The notes under the pieces: generated by a model
Seen by the model: only the letters and a program-made list of their open reading frames with translations
The model's database searches: none
What the model was told of the DNA's origin: nothing
Shown here: positions 51,796 through 60,237 of the stretch, piece by piece
Layout of the letters: every line of letters begins with the position of its first letter
Numbering within the stretch: position 1 is the first letter of the stretch
Position numbers and translations under genes: made by a program
Assembly (NCBI RefSeq): GCF_041435355.1
Contig: NZ_CP108442.1
Location: forward strand, 6,508,501-6,572,500
Source of the DNA: Streptomyces sp. NBC_01276
Lineage (GTDB): Bacteria; Actinomycetota; Actinomycetes; Streptomycetales; Streptomycetaceae
Direction: 5' to 3'
Length of the DNA: 64,000 nucleotides

Positions 51796-53076
51796 GCGTG
51801 AATCTCCTTCGAGGGCTGCTGAGTTGGGGTTGTGTGTCTGGCGGGGGCGCCGGTGGCGGCCGAGGCGACGGCCGGGGCCGAGCTTTCGGCGGGCGAGGGT
51901 GAGGATGGTCAGCGAGGTGGCGGCTCCGGCGGCGGGGAGCCCGGCCAGTACGTAGGGGTGCTCGGCGAGCACTCCGGCGAGAGCGGTCCCGGCGGCCTGG
52001 CCGGTGCCGACGGACAGGATCAGCCAGGCGTACGCCTCGGTGGTGCGGGAGGCGGGGGCAAGGGAGTCAACGGTGTGGAAGCCGTTGGTGATGATCAGGG
52101 TGAGGAACAGTCCCGGGACGACCGCCAGGGCGATGGCGGCCCGGGGTTCGGGCTGGGCCAGGAGCGGAACCCATCCGAAGAGGAACAGGGCGCTGGTGGT
52201 GATCAGTTGGGTGGTGGTCGTGCCGGGCCATGTCCTGCGGGCGTAAATCAGGCCGCCGAGGAAGCTGCCGGTGGAGAACGCGGCGGGCAGTACCCCGGAG
52301 AGCATGGCCAGTCCGTGGGCGGTGGCCATGCCGGCGGCCCAGACGGTCATCGCGCCGAGCGCGAAGCCCGTTCCCGCCAGGGTGGTGCACAGCAGGACCA
52401 GGCCGGCCCCGATCAAGCGGCCGCTTCCCGCCGCCCCGTCTGCGGTGACGGGACGCCAGGTCCGTGACGGGGCGGCGGTCAGGACGATCACCGTGCCCAC
52501 GAGCCCGAGTGCGGCGGTCGCGGTCAAGGCGGTGTCGGGACCGTGCGTGGTGGAAAGCCAGGAGGCGAGCAACGGGCCCGCGATATAGAGGAGTCCCTGC
52601 GATCCGGTGTCCAGGGCCTGGACGACTCGACGCTGCCCGAGATCGGGCACGACGGTCGGCCACAGGGCCCTCAAGCCGGATTCCAGCGGCGCCGTGACCA
52701 GGCCCGCGAACCCCACCACCGCGGTCACCACCGCTGGATGCCCGCCTGCGCCGATCCAGGGGAGCGCGGCCAGGCAGCCGGAGTTCAGCAGCACCGCCGG
52801 GGCAGAGACGCGGGTCTGACCGTAGCGGTCCATCAGCCTGCCCTTGACCGGCTGGGACAGCCCGGACGCCAGCCCGTACAGCGCGGCGAGCAGGCCGGCG
52901 AAGGCCAGCGACCCACCACCTCCGGTGATCCACAAAACCAGCGAGACGGGGACCATGCCGTTGGGCAGGCGTCCGGTCAGGGTGCCGCCGAGCAGGCGGA
53001 CAACGTGCCGGCTGCCTAGGACGGCGCCGTACGTGGCGGGCGGTGGGGTGGTGGTCGGGTGATCGGCCAGGGTCAA
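51298..53076 (-). CDS. MFS transporter fused in frame to a small element protein
   Basis: 592 residues. Residues 1-405 are a 12-span MFS-type permease (VSLVLWITGGGGSLAFAGLL, YGLASGLSQPVKGRLMDRYG as the loop 2-3 motif, and regular hydrophobic spans). After a basic linker, Met428 begins MAVRTEWKIVHSCGHEITRN ... GERDCTDCWKAARDSD, a protein often encoded on its own in Streptomyces elements, with CGH and CTDC as a likely zinc site. That Met (ATG 51795) has its own GAAGGAGA site, so a free 165-residue form is probably made too. Transport substrate unknown. Confidence 0.75.
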   Translation of the reverse strand: MTLADHPTTTPPPATYGAVLGSRHVVRLLGGTLTGRLPNGMVPVSLVLWITGGGGSLAFAGLLAALYGLASGLSQPVKGRLMDRYGQTRVSAPAVLLNSGCLAALPWIGAGGHPAVVTAVVGFAGLVTAPLESGLRALWPTVVPDLGQRRVVQALDTGSQGLLYIAGPLLASWLSTTHGPDTALTATAALGLVGTVIVLTAAPSRTWRPVTADGAAGSGRLIGAGLVLLCTTLAGTGFALGAMTVWAAGMATAHGLAMLSGVLPAAFSTGSFLGGLIYARRTWPGTTTTQLITTSALFLFGWVPLLAQPEPRAAIALAVVPGLFLTLIITNGFHTVDSLAPASRTTEAYAWLILSVGTGQAAGTALAGVLAEHPYVLAGLPAAGAATSLTILTLARRKLGPGRRLGRHRRPRQTHNPNSAALEGDSRMAVRTEWKIVHSCGHEITRNLSDRPADKRAGFARWLGERDCTDCWKAARDSDTAAKEEWLAAKRAEEQQAALAWAEQFDMPSLEGPERALAWGERSRYQLVTTAYTALVAEGSWDEADWSALEERIRTVTRAGWWIDQRDAEGTDLPELLDAATADDRGTENPFR

Positions 53077-53130
53077 CAGGGCAGGGCTTTCCGTCAGAAG
53101 GCGGGCGAGGAGTGGGCGCCGGGCTGGCCG

Positions 53131-54315
53131 TTAACGGCGGTGCGCGGAGGTAGTGCTCGCCGCAGGTGCTGTCGCCACGGGCGTGGTGGTGATGGCTGGT
53201 GGGCGGGGTGTGGGCAGATGCCGGGGAGCGGGGGTTCGGTGCGGTGGCAGGACGGCCACGGCTTCCTCCAGCTGCTCTCCGACGCGCGTGAGGTCCTGCA
53301 GCAGGTGGCCGGTCTGTGCCGAGAGCACCCGCAGGCGGACGGCGATCTCGTGACCGGCCCGGGTGTCCAGCGCGGCGGCCCAGGTGGCGCACGTGTCGAG
53401 GAACTCCGTGAGCTGGGCGATGTGCCCGGCAGGGGCGTGGGGCGGCCGGTCGGTGACGTAGGAGATCGCCTCGGCGACGGAGGCGCTGTGCTGCGCGTCG
53501 ATGACGTCACGCGTCAGCTGGGCGAGAGGGAGCCCGGGGAGCGCGAGCGGCGCCGGCGCGTGCCCTTCGGGGAAGAGCACTCCAGGCGGGACCGCCGGGG
53601 GAAGGTCCCGGATGGCCGCGTCGTCGGTGTCGTAGCAGCCCAGTACCTGCATGTGCGGGCTGTCGATGTCCCCAGCGAGGATCAGGACGACCTCTTCATC
53701 CTCGTCCGGGTACGGGAGCAGGGCGAGGGTGAGTTGGCGGCCTGTGGCGTCATACCGCGATTCCTGGGGCTGGAGCAGATCACGGCTGCGGGCCGCACGG
53801 GCCCGGGCGGTCCACCACTCCTGTTCCTCTCCCGTGAGTCGCGGCCCGGGGCGCGGGGGATGGGCCGGCTGGAGGGCCAGGTCCCGCAGGAGTACGTCGT
53901 GCTCGCCCCAGGTCCGCAGGTAGGGCCACAGCCGTGCGTCGCGGGCTGCGGAGTCGTGGCCCGTGGGGTGGTCTTCCAGGATGCGTACGGCTACGTCCGC
54001 GGCGTGGGCGAGGTCGGAGATCAGAAGGTGCCAGCCGGCGTGGTGGCGAGCGGGAGGCATGGCCTCGATGCCGGAGCTTGCGTGGGCGAGCAACGTGGGC
54101 ACGTGGGGCAGGAGGTTGCCGAAGAGTTCGGCGAGCTCCCGGTTGCGCTCCGCCTCGACGGCCTGGGCAGCCTGCTCGTCGAGCATGTCGCCGTGGCGGT
54201 TGTGGAGGCGCTCCAGGGCAAGCTCGCAGCTGAGCGTGGTGACCGAGAACCGGGTGCCCCAGCCGGTCAGAGCGTTGATCGCTTCTTGCAGTGGTGGGGT
54301 CGGGGAGTGAGGGAT
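53131..54315 (-). CDS. Hypothetical element protein, start uncertain (non-standard)
   Basis: About 394 residues of convincing coding sequence (AINALTGWGTRFSVTTLSCE, ERNRELAELFGNLLPHVPTL, EVVLILAGDIDSPHMQVLGC, SVAEAISYVTDRPPHAPAGH). Between the upstream stop at 54335 and residue 50 there is no ATG, GTG or TTG in a sensible place. ATC 54315 lies five bases after GGAG; a CTG 24 bases later has no site. Start therefore unresolved. The protein is soluble, helical N-terminus and mixed C-terminus. Function unknown. Confidence 0.55.
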   Translation of the reverse strand: MPHSPTPPLQEAINALTGWGTRFSVTTLSCELALERLHNRHGDMLDEQAAQAVEAERNRELAELFGNLLPHVPTLLAHASSGIEAMPPARHHAGWHLLISDLAHAADVAVRILEDHPTGHDSAARDARLWPYLRTWGEHDVLLRDLALQPAHPPRPGPRLTGEEQEWWTARARAARSRDLLQPQESRYDATGRQLTLALLPYPDEDEEVVLILAGDIDSPHMQVLGCYDTDDAAIRDLPPAVPPGVLFPEGHAPAPLALPGLPLAQLTRDVIDAQHSASVAEAISYVTDRPPHAPAGHIAQLTEFLDTCATWAAALDTRAGHEIAVRLRVLSAQTGHLLQDLTRVGEQLEEAVAVLPPHRTPAPRHLPTPRPPAITTTPVATAPAASTTSAHRR

Positions 54316-54334
54316 GAAGGCTCCAGGGTGGCGG

Positions 54335-55384
54335 CTACCTGCGGTTGAGTGAGGCGGCGATCTGCAGGGGCGGGGAGGGGAGAGCGGCTGCCGTGCGGAC
54401 CGGGGCGAGAGCTGTCCGGGGCCAAGAGGCCCGGCTGACGGAGCGGGCGATGTCGACCAGGTCCTTGCCTTCGAGCAGCCACACCGCCAGCGGATCGGGA
54501 TCCGAGGTCTTCTGCGGCGTTGTGGAGGCTTCCTGCGGCAGGGCTGGCTGGCCGAATACGGCATCCATGTCTTCCAGGAACGCCTTCTCCTGTGGGTTGA
54601 GTTGGGCGTTGCCGGCGCGCACGGTGCTGATGATGTGCGGCGCGGCGTCGGCGAAGCGGGCGAAGGCGTCGGCCAGGTCATGCTGGGGCGGATCTGTGAC
54701 CGTGCCGGGCTCGTACGCCTCGTGGGCCCAATCCAGATCGTCCCTGAGGGTGATCAACTGCACCCGCCAGAAGGCATGGTGGTATTCGACGAGGAGGGAG
54801 GAGCTGACCTGGTGAGCGGCGTGCGCCTGCGCGTCCCCCACGGTGATGCTGGAGGGCCCGGCAACCTCCGGGGTCAGGTTCATGTCCGCCGGGATGAGCG
54901 CGCCGACGCGGTACTGATCGCGGCCGGGGACCGGTACGACGGCCAGCTCGACGCCGCTCTCGCCGCGAAGGATCGCCGCGGCCAGCAGACGGTCGGTCTT
55001 GACCTTGTGCGCGAGGGGGTCGGCGCGGGGTGTCCACAGGTCGTACAAGAGGTCCTCTTGCACTATCGGGACCGGGTAGTTCTCGACCCGCACGCTCCAC
55101 TGGCCGGGCAGGTTCTCACCAAGCTCGCGGGCGAAGTCTCCGATGTAGCGGCTGCCGTTGGTGGCGACCAGGGTCTCGTGCGCCAGAGCGGTGTCGCCGA
55201 GGGCGGCGAGCGACTGGCGGGCGCGGGCTATGTCGGTCAGGGGCGTGACGTAGTTGCCGTCGCTGTTCTTCTCGAATCCTGCGAGTTGGAGCGCGGTCCG
55301 GGCCCAGCGCCAGTTGTCGCCGGACACGAGGCCGACGATGCCGTCGTGGCGGCTGGTGAACAGGGTGATCTCGGATGAGCTCAG
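54335..55384 (-). CDS. Large paralogue combining the recurring module and the 48489-type domain; probable CTG start
   Basis: A 349-residue protein. CTG 55384 follows GGGAGG by six bases and overlaps the upstream TGA (CTGA); the next candidate, GTG 55327, has no ribosome-binding site and would cut into the first module (ITLFTSRHDGIVGLVSGDNW, ALQLAGFEKNSDGNYVTPLT). The middle (QWSVRVENYPVPIVQEDLLY, DLWTPRADPLAHKVKTDRLL, VPGRDQYRVGALIPAD) is homologous to the 47063 and 48489 proteins. C-terminal helices follow. Function unknown. Confidence 0.68.
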   Translation of the reverse strand: MSSSEITLFTSRHDGIVGLVSGDNWRWARTALQLAGFEKNSDGNYVTPLTDIARARQSLAALGDTALAHETLVATNGSRYIGDFARELGENLPGQWSVRVENYPVPIVQEDLLYDLWTPRADPLAHKVKTDRLLAAAILRGESGVELAVVPVPGRDQYRVGALIPADMNLTPEVAGPSSITVGDAQAHAAHQVSSSLLVEYHHAFWRVQLITLRDDLDWAHEAYEPGTVTDPPQHDLADAFARFADAAPHIISTVRAGNAQLNPQEKAFLEDMDAVFGQPALPQEASTTPQKTSDPDPLAVWLLEGKDLVDIARSVSRASWPRTALAPVRTAAALPSPPLQIAASLNRR

Positions 55385-55815
55385 AGGGGACCTCCCTCGG
55401 CGCCGGCGGTGAGTGCCGGAGTGGGCCCGGACCGGTCGCGCAGGGTGTCGTGCGCGGCGGCCAGCAGGTCGACGCCGAGCTGGAAGAGCGTGCGGTCGGC
55501 GATGTCGAGGAGGTCGCTCGTGCGGTCGTAACGGGCGGCGAGCTGGGCGTGGCCCTGTTCCCGGCAGCGGCTGCCGGCGGCGCGAAGCAGGTTCCGCAGT
55601 GCGATCAGTCCGGCGTCCTCGCCACCGGCGGCCAGTTCGGTCAGTGCATGGACCTCGGCGGGTGTCGTGGCCTGAGCCATGGCCTCGGTGCAGGCGCGCA
55701 GTGGGGCGGCGGGATCGCGCGAGACCGGCAGGCCGCGCAGGAAGGCGGCGGCCTCCTGGCCGGCCCGGCGGCGCAGTTCGCTGCTGCCGGGCCCGTCGTA
55801 GGTGGTGGTGAGCAT
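55381..55815 (-). CDS. Small helical hypothetical protein
   Basis: A 144-residue helical protein from ATG 55815 (AAGGAT upstream): RRRAGQEAAAFLRGLPVSRD, ACTEAMAQATTPAEVHALTE, YDRTSDLLDIADRTLFQLGV. Comparable in size to the helical partners at 44767 and 45983. Its stop overlaps the CTG start of the next gene. Confidence 0.62.
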   Translation of the reverse strand: MLTTTYDGPGSSELRRRAGQEAAAFLRGLPVSRDPAAPLRACTEAMAQATTPAEVHALTELAAGGEDAGLIALRNLLRAAGSRCREQGHAQLAARYDRTSDLLDIADRTLFQLGVDLLAAAHDTLRDRSGPTPALTAGAEGGPL

Positions 55816-55838
55816 GGGCGGGTTGGATCCTTCTCGCG

Positions 55839-56273
55839 TTAGCGGGTGCGGCTGGGCTGTGCGGATGCGGCTGGTGTGGAGGTGACAGGCGTGGTCTGCG
55901 GCGGCTTGGAGCCCCAGGCCCGTGCGGTGGCGTACTGGGGCGAGGGGGTGGCGGCGGCCTGCGGTACTCCGATGCGGTACCACTCGCGCGGGTCCCGGAC
56001 CGGCCCGGTCTGTGCCGTCTTGGTGTTCGCGGGATCGAGGGAGTAGTCGGCGTGGACGTGGTATCCGCTGCTGCGCAGGCTCTCGACGGCCTGGCGGGTG
56101 CGGCGGGGCCCGTCGTGGGTGGGGGCCGTCAGCAGGTACACGCCGTGCAGGCCGTGAAGGGGTTGGAAGCCGAGGCGGGTCAGGTACCACTGGCTGATGT
56201 GGTGGGGGATTCCTTGGGCGGAGGCGACGTACCCGTACTTGGGGTGCGTGCCGACGACGAACTGTTCGGGCAG
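55839..56273 (-). CDS. Recurring-module protein, probable CTG start
   Basis: A 144-residue protein. CTG 56273 lies five bases after AAGGAG and 17 bases after the upstream TGA; no ATG, GTG or TTG is available before the conserved part. Residues 4-75 (FVVGTHPKYGYVASAQGIPH, WYLTRLGFQPLHGLHGVYLL, RRTRQAVESLRSSGYHVHAD) form a clear copy of the recurring module. The C-terminal third is disordered. Function unknown. Confidence 0.68.
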   Translation of the reverse strand: MPEQFVVGTHPKYGYVASAQGIPHHISQWYLTRLGFQPLHGLHGVYLLTAPTHDGPRRTRQAVESLRSSGYHVHADYSLDPANTKTAQTGPVRDPREWYRIGVPQAAATPSPQYATARAWGSKPPQTTPVTSTPAASAQPSRTR

Positions 56274-56289
56274 AAAGACTCCTTGTGGA

Positions 56290-56877
56290 TCAGCGGCGCG
56301 TGGTGCGCGATGGGGAGGCGGGGGCGGAGACGCTCGTGGCGACCGGGGTGGTGGACAGCTTCGGCGCGGTTCGGGGCACCCGGCCCGGGCCAGGACCTGT
56401 CGGCGCCCACATCGCCGCGTTGTCGCTGAAGGGGTAGAGGGGGTCGGTCGCCCACCCGACAACAGGACCGCGGTGCTGTTCTCTCAGGCTGATGACCTCG
56501 ATGCCGTGCGGGTGCAGCACGTACCCCCACTCCAGATCGTCTGTGGCCTCGGGGTTGACGGTCATCCGCTGCGGGGGCGAGCCGTCCAGGGTCCAGAGGT
56601 TCTCGGGCTGAGTGCTCGGCCAGGTCTCGCCGCCGGTGAGCGCGAGGAACAGCTCCGGGGGAGCGTGGTCGAGCAGGTCAGTACCCAGCTCGTCCCAGCC
56701 GATGGCCACGTCGTCGACCAGGTGCCGGGACATGGCTTCCAGGTCACGGTTGAACCTGTACTGGTAGGCGGTGAGTAGGAGGGGGAGACGGTGGCTGGGC
56801 AGCCCGTCGAGATGGACGTAGATGCCGTCGTACCCGCCGGCCTCGGTGGGTCGGGCGATGAAGGAGCGGGTGGTCAT
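56290..56877 (-). CDS. Hypothetical element protein
   Basis: A 195-residue protein from ATG 56877, ATGA-coupled to the preceding small gene. Residues 1-100 are mixed (GGYDGIYVHLDGLPSHRLPL, DLEAMSRHLVDDVAIGWDEL, PPELFLALTGGETWPSTQPE); the next part (DLEWGYVLHPHGIEVISLRE, PVVGWATDPLYPFSDNAAMW) is strand-rich, and the tail is Pro/Ser/Thr-rich. It resembles small actinobacterial phage- or element-borne proteins, but I cannot name a family. Confidence 0.62.
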   Translation of the reverse strand: MTTRSFIARPTEAGGYDGIYVHLDGLPSHRLPLLLTAYQYRFNRDLEAMSRHLVDDVAIGWDELGTDLLDHAPPELFLALTGGETWPSTQPENLWTLDGSPPQRMTVNPEATDDLEWGYVLHPHGIEVISLREQHRGPVVGWATDPLYPFSDNAAMWAPTGPGPGRVPRTAPKLSTTPVATSVSAPASPSRTTRR

Positions 56878-57122
56878 GCGGAAGCCGCAGGGTGGTGGAG
56901 ATGGGCCACGGGAAGTCCGAGCGGCTGCAGTGCATGCACGGCCTGGTGCACGAGGTGCTCCTGCTGTTTGACGGGCAGGGCGGCCGGCGCGGTGTACGCA
57001 TCCAGTCGGGAGCAATAGGTGAACCCCCGTGACCACAGAATGCGTTGCACCGGGTCGGTGAGGGGCAGCGTCATGGGTCCGGCGGCATGCAGTCCTATGT
57101 GGATGCTGACGGGGTGGTACAC
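56874..57122 (-). CDS. Minimal recurring-module protein
   Basis: An 82-residue protein from GTG 57122 after AGGAAGG. It consists of one module only: VSIHIGLHAAGPMTLPLTDP, VQRILWSRGFTYCSRLDAYT, QEHLVHQAVHALQPLGLPVA. As the shortest copy it defines the module boundaries. Function unknown. Confidence 0.62.
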   Translation of the reverse strand: MYHPVSIHIGLHAAGPMTLPLTDPVQRILWSRGFTYCSRLDAYTAPAALPVKQQEHLVHQAVHALQPLGLPVAHLHHPAASA

Positions 57123-57155
57123 GGGGAACCTTCCTGAAAGACGGGGGCGTGGTGG

Positions 57156-57632
57156 TCAGCGGCTGCGGGTGCCGCGCCCGGTCGCCGGCGGGGCGGGGAC
57201 TTCGGCCACGTGCACGCCGTGGGATGCCGGTGGTGACTGTGCGCGGGCGAGCCGTGCGAGGAGTGCGTCGACCGCGGAGAGCAGTGGCTCGACGTCGGCG
57301 AAGTCGTCGGGGCCAGGGGACACCGTGGTGTCGTAGAGGACCGACATCGAGGTCGGGCTCTCGGCCGGAGTTTGGTGTGTGGCCAGCCAGCCGTTCTGCC
57401 TTCCGACGAGGACGACGGAGTCGTGCCCGGGCAGCCAGGCGTAGACGATCCAGTCGTCCAGCCCGTACTGGACATCGCAGCTCAGGCCGCGTTCGCGCAG
57501 CGGCGTGGTCACGTGGCCGAACCGGTCCCATGCCCGCTGCCAGCTGGGGTCGAAGACGTTGCGGTGATCCGGCAGGGGCGCCAGTGCACGCTCCTTTGGC
57601 CGTCCTGCCGAAGGAGCGTGACGCGCGATCAT
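57156..57632 (-). CDS. Hypothetical element protein
   Basis: A 158-residue protein, ATG 57632 overlapping the upstream stop (ATGA). Strand-rich middle (WDRFGHVTTPLRERGLSCDV, YGLDDWIVYAWLPGHDSVVL, TSMSVLYDTTVSPGPDDFAD) followed by one helix. Reminiscent of a small ligand-binding or immunity-like fold. Family not recognised. Confidence 0.62.
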   Translation of the reverse strand: MIARHAPSAGRPKERALAPLPDHRNVFDPSWQRAWDRFGHVTTPLRERGLSCDVQYGLDDWIVYAWLPGHDSVVLVGRQNGWLATHQTPAESPTSMSVLYDTTVSPGPDDFADVEPLLSAVDALLARLARAQSPPASHGVHVAEVPAPPATGRGTRSR

Positions 57633-58204
57633 CGGGTTCGGCCGGGCGGGAGCGCGGTGGTCGGGGGTGTCACGGTGTGTGTATTGGCCGCGAGGGCGCC
57701 GCGGGTGGTGATCATCCGGCTGATCTCGGTTGCCTTGCCGCGCAGTTGCTGGACGGCCATGCCCAGGTCGGTGCCGACGAGATCGAGGTACGCCTGGATG
57801 GCAACCCGGACGTCGTCGGGCGGTGGGGTCCGCTCAGTGGAGGAGTGCCGGATGCTCGCGTGGAGGAAGCCGAGACGGTCCACTACGTGGCTCAGGTGGG
57901 CCAGGGCCGTACCGATAGGAATCGCGCACTGGGCGAGGGACGCGGTGCCGAAACGCTCGTACTCGGTGTAGTGGGTGAGCTTCTGGGTCTCGTAGCGGCT
58001 ACTGGTGGCAAGCTCCTCGCAGACTTCGGTCAGGATCACGCCGAGGTCGCCGACCATGGTGTGGATGTCCGGGGTGATGTCGGCGCCGCGGCGCAGCTCC
58101 TCAGCCTTCGGAAGGTCGTTGGAGATCTTGTCCACGGTTCGTGCGAGCTGGAGGAAGTAGTCGGGATTCGTGATGTCAGGAATGGACTGTTCACGGCCTT
58201 TCAA
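57629..58204 (-). CDS. Hypothetical helical protein next to VirB4
   Basis: A 191-residue helical protein. TTG 58204 overlaps the VirB4 stop (TTGA) and gives KGREQSIPDITNPDYFLQLA; the longer open frame upstream is inside VirB4. Features ARTVDKISNDLPKAEELRRG, GDLGVILTEVCEELATSSRY and LVGTDLGMAVQQLRGKATEI. Similar in style to 38865. May be a VirB4 partner. Confidence 0.62.
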   Translation of the reverse strand: MKGREQSIPDITNPDYFLQLARTVDKISNDLPKAEELRRGADITPDIHTMVGDLGVILTEVCEELATSSRYETQKLTHYTEYERFGTASLAQCAIPIGTALAHLSHVVDRLGFLHASIRHSSTERTPPPDDVRVAIQAYLDLVGTDLGMAVQQLRGKATEISRMITTRGALAANTHTVTPPTTALPPGRTR

Positions 58205-59718
58205 TGCATTCGGGCGTCGGTATCGAACAAGGCCTGCTCGGCGGGGTGGAGCAGATGCTGGACGATGAAGGACCGGCCTGCGACCTTCCACAGGCCGCGC
58301 CCGCGGCTGAGGTGGGAGATCGCTTCGGTCTCCACGGAGGTCAGGCCGAGCAGGGTGGCGGCTGCGTGGACCTGGTCGGTTTCCTGCCGGTAGATGATGC
58401 GGGTGGAGCAGTCCGCGAGGAGGCCTTCGGCCAGGGCGCGGCCCTGGGATCCGACGTCACCGGCGGTCAGGAGGTCGGAGAGCCGGTGGATGACCATGAG
58501 GTTCGCGATGCCGAGTCCGCGGGAGAGCTTCCACTGGGACTGCATGCGCTGCAGCAGCGCGGGGTGGCGCATCAGGCGCCACGCCTCGTCGTAGACGATC
58601 CACCGTCGGCCGCCGCGCGGGTCGGTGAGGGCGGACTCCATCCACGCGGAGGCGCAGGTCATGGCGAGGACGAGTGCGGTGTCGTCTCCGGATCCGCCGA
58701 GGCGGGACAGGTCGATGGACAGCATCGGGGTGGCCGGGTCGAAGGCGACTGTGGAGGGGGCGTCGAACATGCCGGCCAGGTCACCGTGGACCAGGCGGCG
58801 CATGGCGTGGGCGAGGTCGCGGGCCGCGTCTCCGAGGTGGCCGGAGACGGTGCCGGCTGCTTGGTCGAGGAGGGCGGGCTGGGCCAGGGTGTGGGCGATG
58901 TCGCCCAGGAGCGGGGTGCGGCCAGCTGCGGCGGCGGCCTTGACGACGCCGTCGAGGGTGATGTCGAGGGCGGTGTGCTCCATCGGCATGAGGTCGCGGC
59001 CCAGGACGGTGCGTGCGAGGGAGCCGAGCAGGAGCAGGCGGCGCTTTCGGATTTCACCCGCCCAGTCGGCCTCTGTCACGGACGGGGGGCGGGGGGCGGC
59101 GTCCATGGGGTTGAGGCGGCCGGGCAGGCCGGGGCCGAGCGCGATCGAGGTGCCGCCGAGGGCCTGCGCGACGGGCGTCCACTCACCCTTGGGGTCGCAG
59201 GGGACGTACACGCGGTATCCGAAGGCGACCGACCGCAGCGCGAAGCTCTTCGCGAGGGCGCTCTTGCCCTGGCCGATCACCCCGGCGAGCAGGATGTTCG
59301 GGTTGGTGAACCCGTCGACCTTGCCGTACAGGGTGAACGGGTCGAAGACGAAGGCGGCTTCGGCGTGGACGTCGCGGCCGATGTAGATGCCGTCGGCGCC
59401 CAGGCCGCCTTCGGCGAGGAACGGGTAGGCGCCGGCGGCTACGGCGGTGGTCATGCGGTGGGCGGGCAGCCGGAGCTTGTTGCCGCGGGCTGAGGCGGCG
59501 CCGGGCCGTCCGGCGGTGGGGTAGAGGGGGAGGGACATCTCCGTCTCGGCGGGCTCGTGTTCGCCGGAGGGGGAGGTGGATTCGGCGCGGGCTTTGGCCT
59601 GGGCTTCGGCGAGCTGGCGGCGGGCGGCCTTGCGGGTGTTGCGGTCGGTGCCGTGGGGGGTGAACAGGGGGCTGGCGGAGGCGCGGCGGGCGCGGCGGCC
59701 GGGGCGGTGCTGGGACAT
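58201..59718 (-). CDS. VirB4-type conjugation ATPase
   Basis: A 505-residue ATPase (C-terminal-domain type of VirB4/TraC). A basic N-terminus is followed by IYIGRDVHAEAAFVFDPFTL, Walker A GVIGQGKS (146-153), PCDPKGEWTPVAQALGGTSI, Walker B RRWIVYDEAWRL (about 366-377) and the sensor stretch LMVIHRLSDL. It powers assembly of the conjugation channel. The usual N-terminal VirB4 part is missing and is likely supplied by the SCO6880-like protein upstream, as in Streptomyces chromosomal loci. Confidence 0.9.
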   Translation of the reverse strand: MSQHRPGRRARRASASPLFTPHGTDRNTRKAARRQLAEAQAKARAESTSPSGEHEPAETEMSLPLYPTAGRPGAASARGNKLRLPAHRMTTAVAAGAYPFLAEGGLGADGIYIGRDVHAEAAFVFDPFTLYGKVDGFTNPNILLAGVIGQGKSALAKSFALRSVAFGYRVYVPCDPKGEWTPVAQALGGTSIALGPGLPGRLNPMDAAPRPPSVTEADWAGEIRKRRLLLLGSLARTVLGRDLMPMEHTALDITLDGVVKAAAAAGRTPLLGDIAHTLAQPALLDQAAGTVSGHLGDAARDLAHAMRRLVHGDLAGMFDAPSTVAFDPATPMLSIDLSRLGGSGDDTALVLAMTCASAWMESALTDPRGGRRWIVYDEAWRLMRHPALLQRMQSQWKLSRGLGIANLMVIHRLSDLLTAGDVGSQGRALAEGLLADCSTRIIYRQETDQVHAAATLLGLTSVETEAISHLSRGRGLWKVAGRSFIVQHLLHPAEQALFDTDARMH

Positions 59719-59748
59719 GGGGGCGGATCGATTCTGCGGGGGCTGCCC

Positions 59749-60195
59749 TCAGGCGGTGCGTGCCGGGCGGGGGCCGTGGTCGGCGGGAGTGGTCTTGCGG
59801 CGGATGGCGTGGCCGGACGCGAGCTGGCGCTGGCAGATGGTGAGGACCGGCGGCCCCTCGGGCAGCCGGTCGGGGCGGCAGCCCGCATCGGCGCCGGTGG
59901 ACTCGGAGGCCGGGAGGGTGTGGAAGGCCTCGTGGAGGCTGGTCGAGGCCTGCCACAGCCGCAGGTGGGCGGCGGCTATGTGCCTTCCGGCTGCCGGGTG
60001 CCGGGGCCGGGTGGTCTCGGCGAGCTGGTCCATCAGGAGGTGGAGGCCGGTCAGGTGGCTGTGCAGGACGTCCAGGTGCGCGCGGTCGGCCGGGGCAGGA
60101 CTCCGGGCTGTCTGGCGGCTGTGGTGGCGGATGCCGGCGGTCGCGGCCCGCAGATAGGGGTGGGCGTCGCCGGACGGGGTGTGGGCGTTGGTCAA
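59749..60195 (-). CDS. Small hypothetical protein within the transfer operon
   Basis: A 148-residue protein from TTG 60195 (AAGGA eight bases upstream). Helical middle: RAHLDVLHSHLTGLHLLMDQ, HIAAAHLRLWQASTSLHEAF. Position between the SCO6880-like and VirB4 genes implies a transfer role. No recognised family. Confidence 0.6.
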   Translation of the reverse strand: MTNAHTPSGDAHPYLRAATAGIRHHSRQTARSPAPADRAHLDVLHSHLTGLHLLMDQLAETTRPRHPAAGRHIAAAHLRLWQASTSLHEAFHTLPASESTGADAGCRPDRLPEGPPVLTICQRQLASGHAIRRKTTPADHGPRPARTA

Positions 60196-60237
60196 GTGGT
60201 AGGTCCTTGCTGCCGCGGCGGTGCGGCGGGTGGTCGG

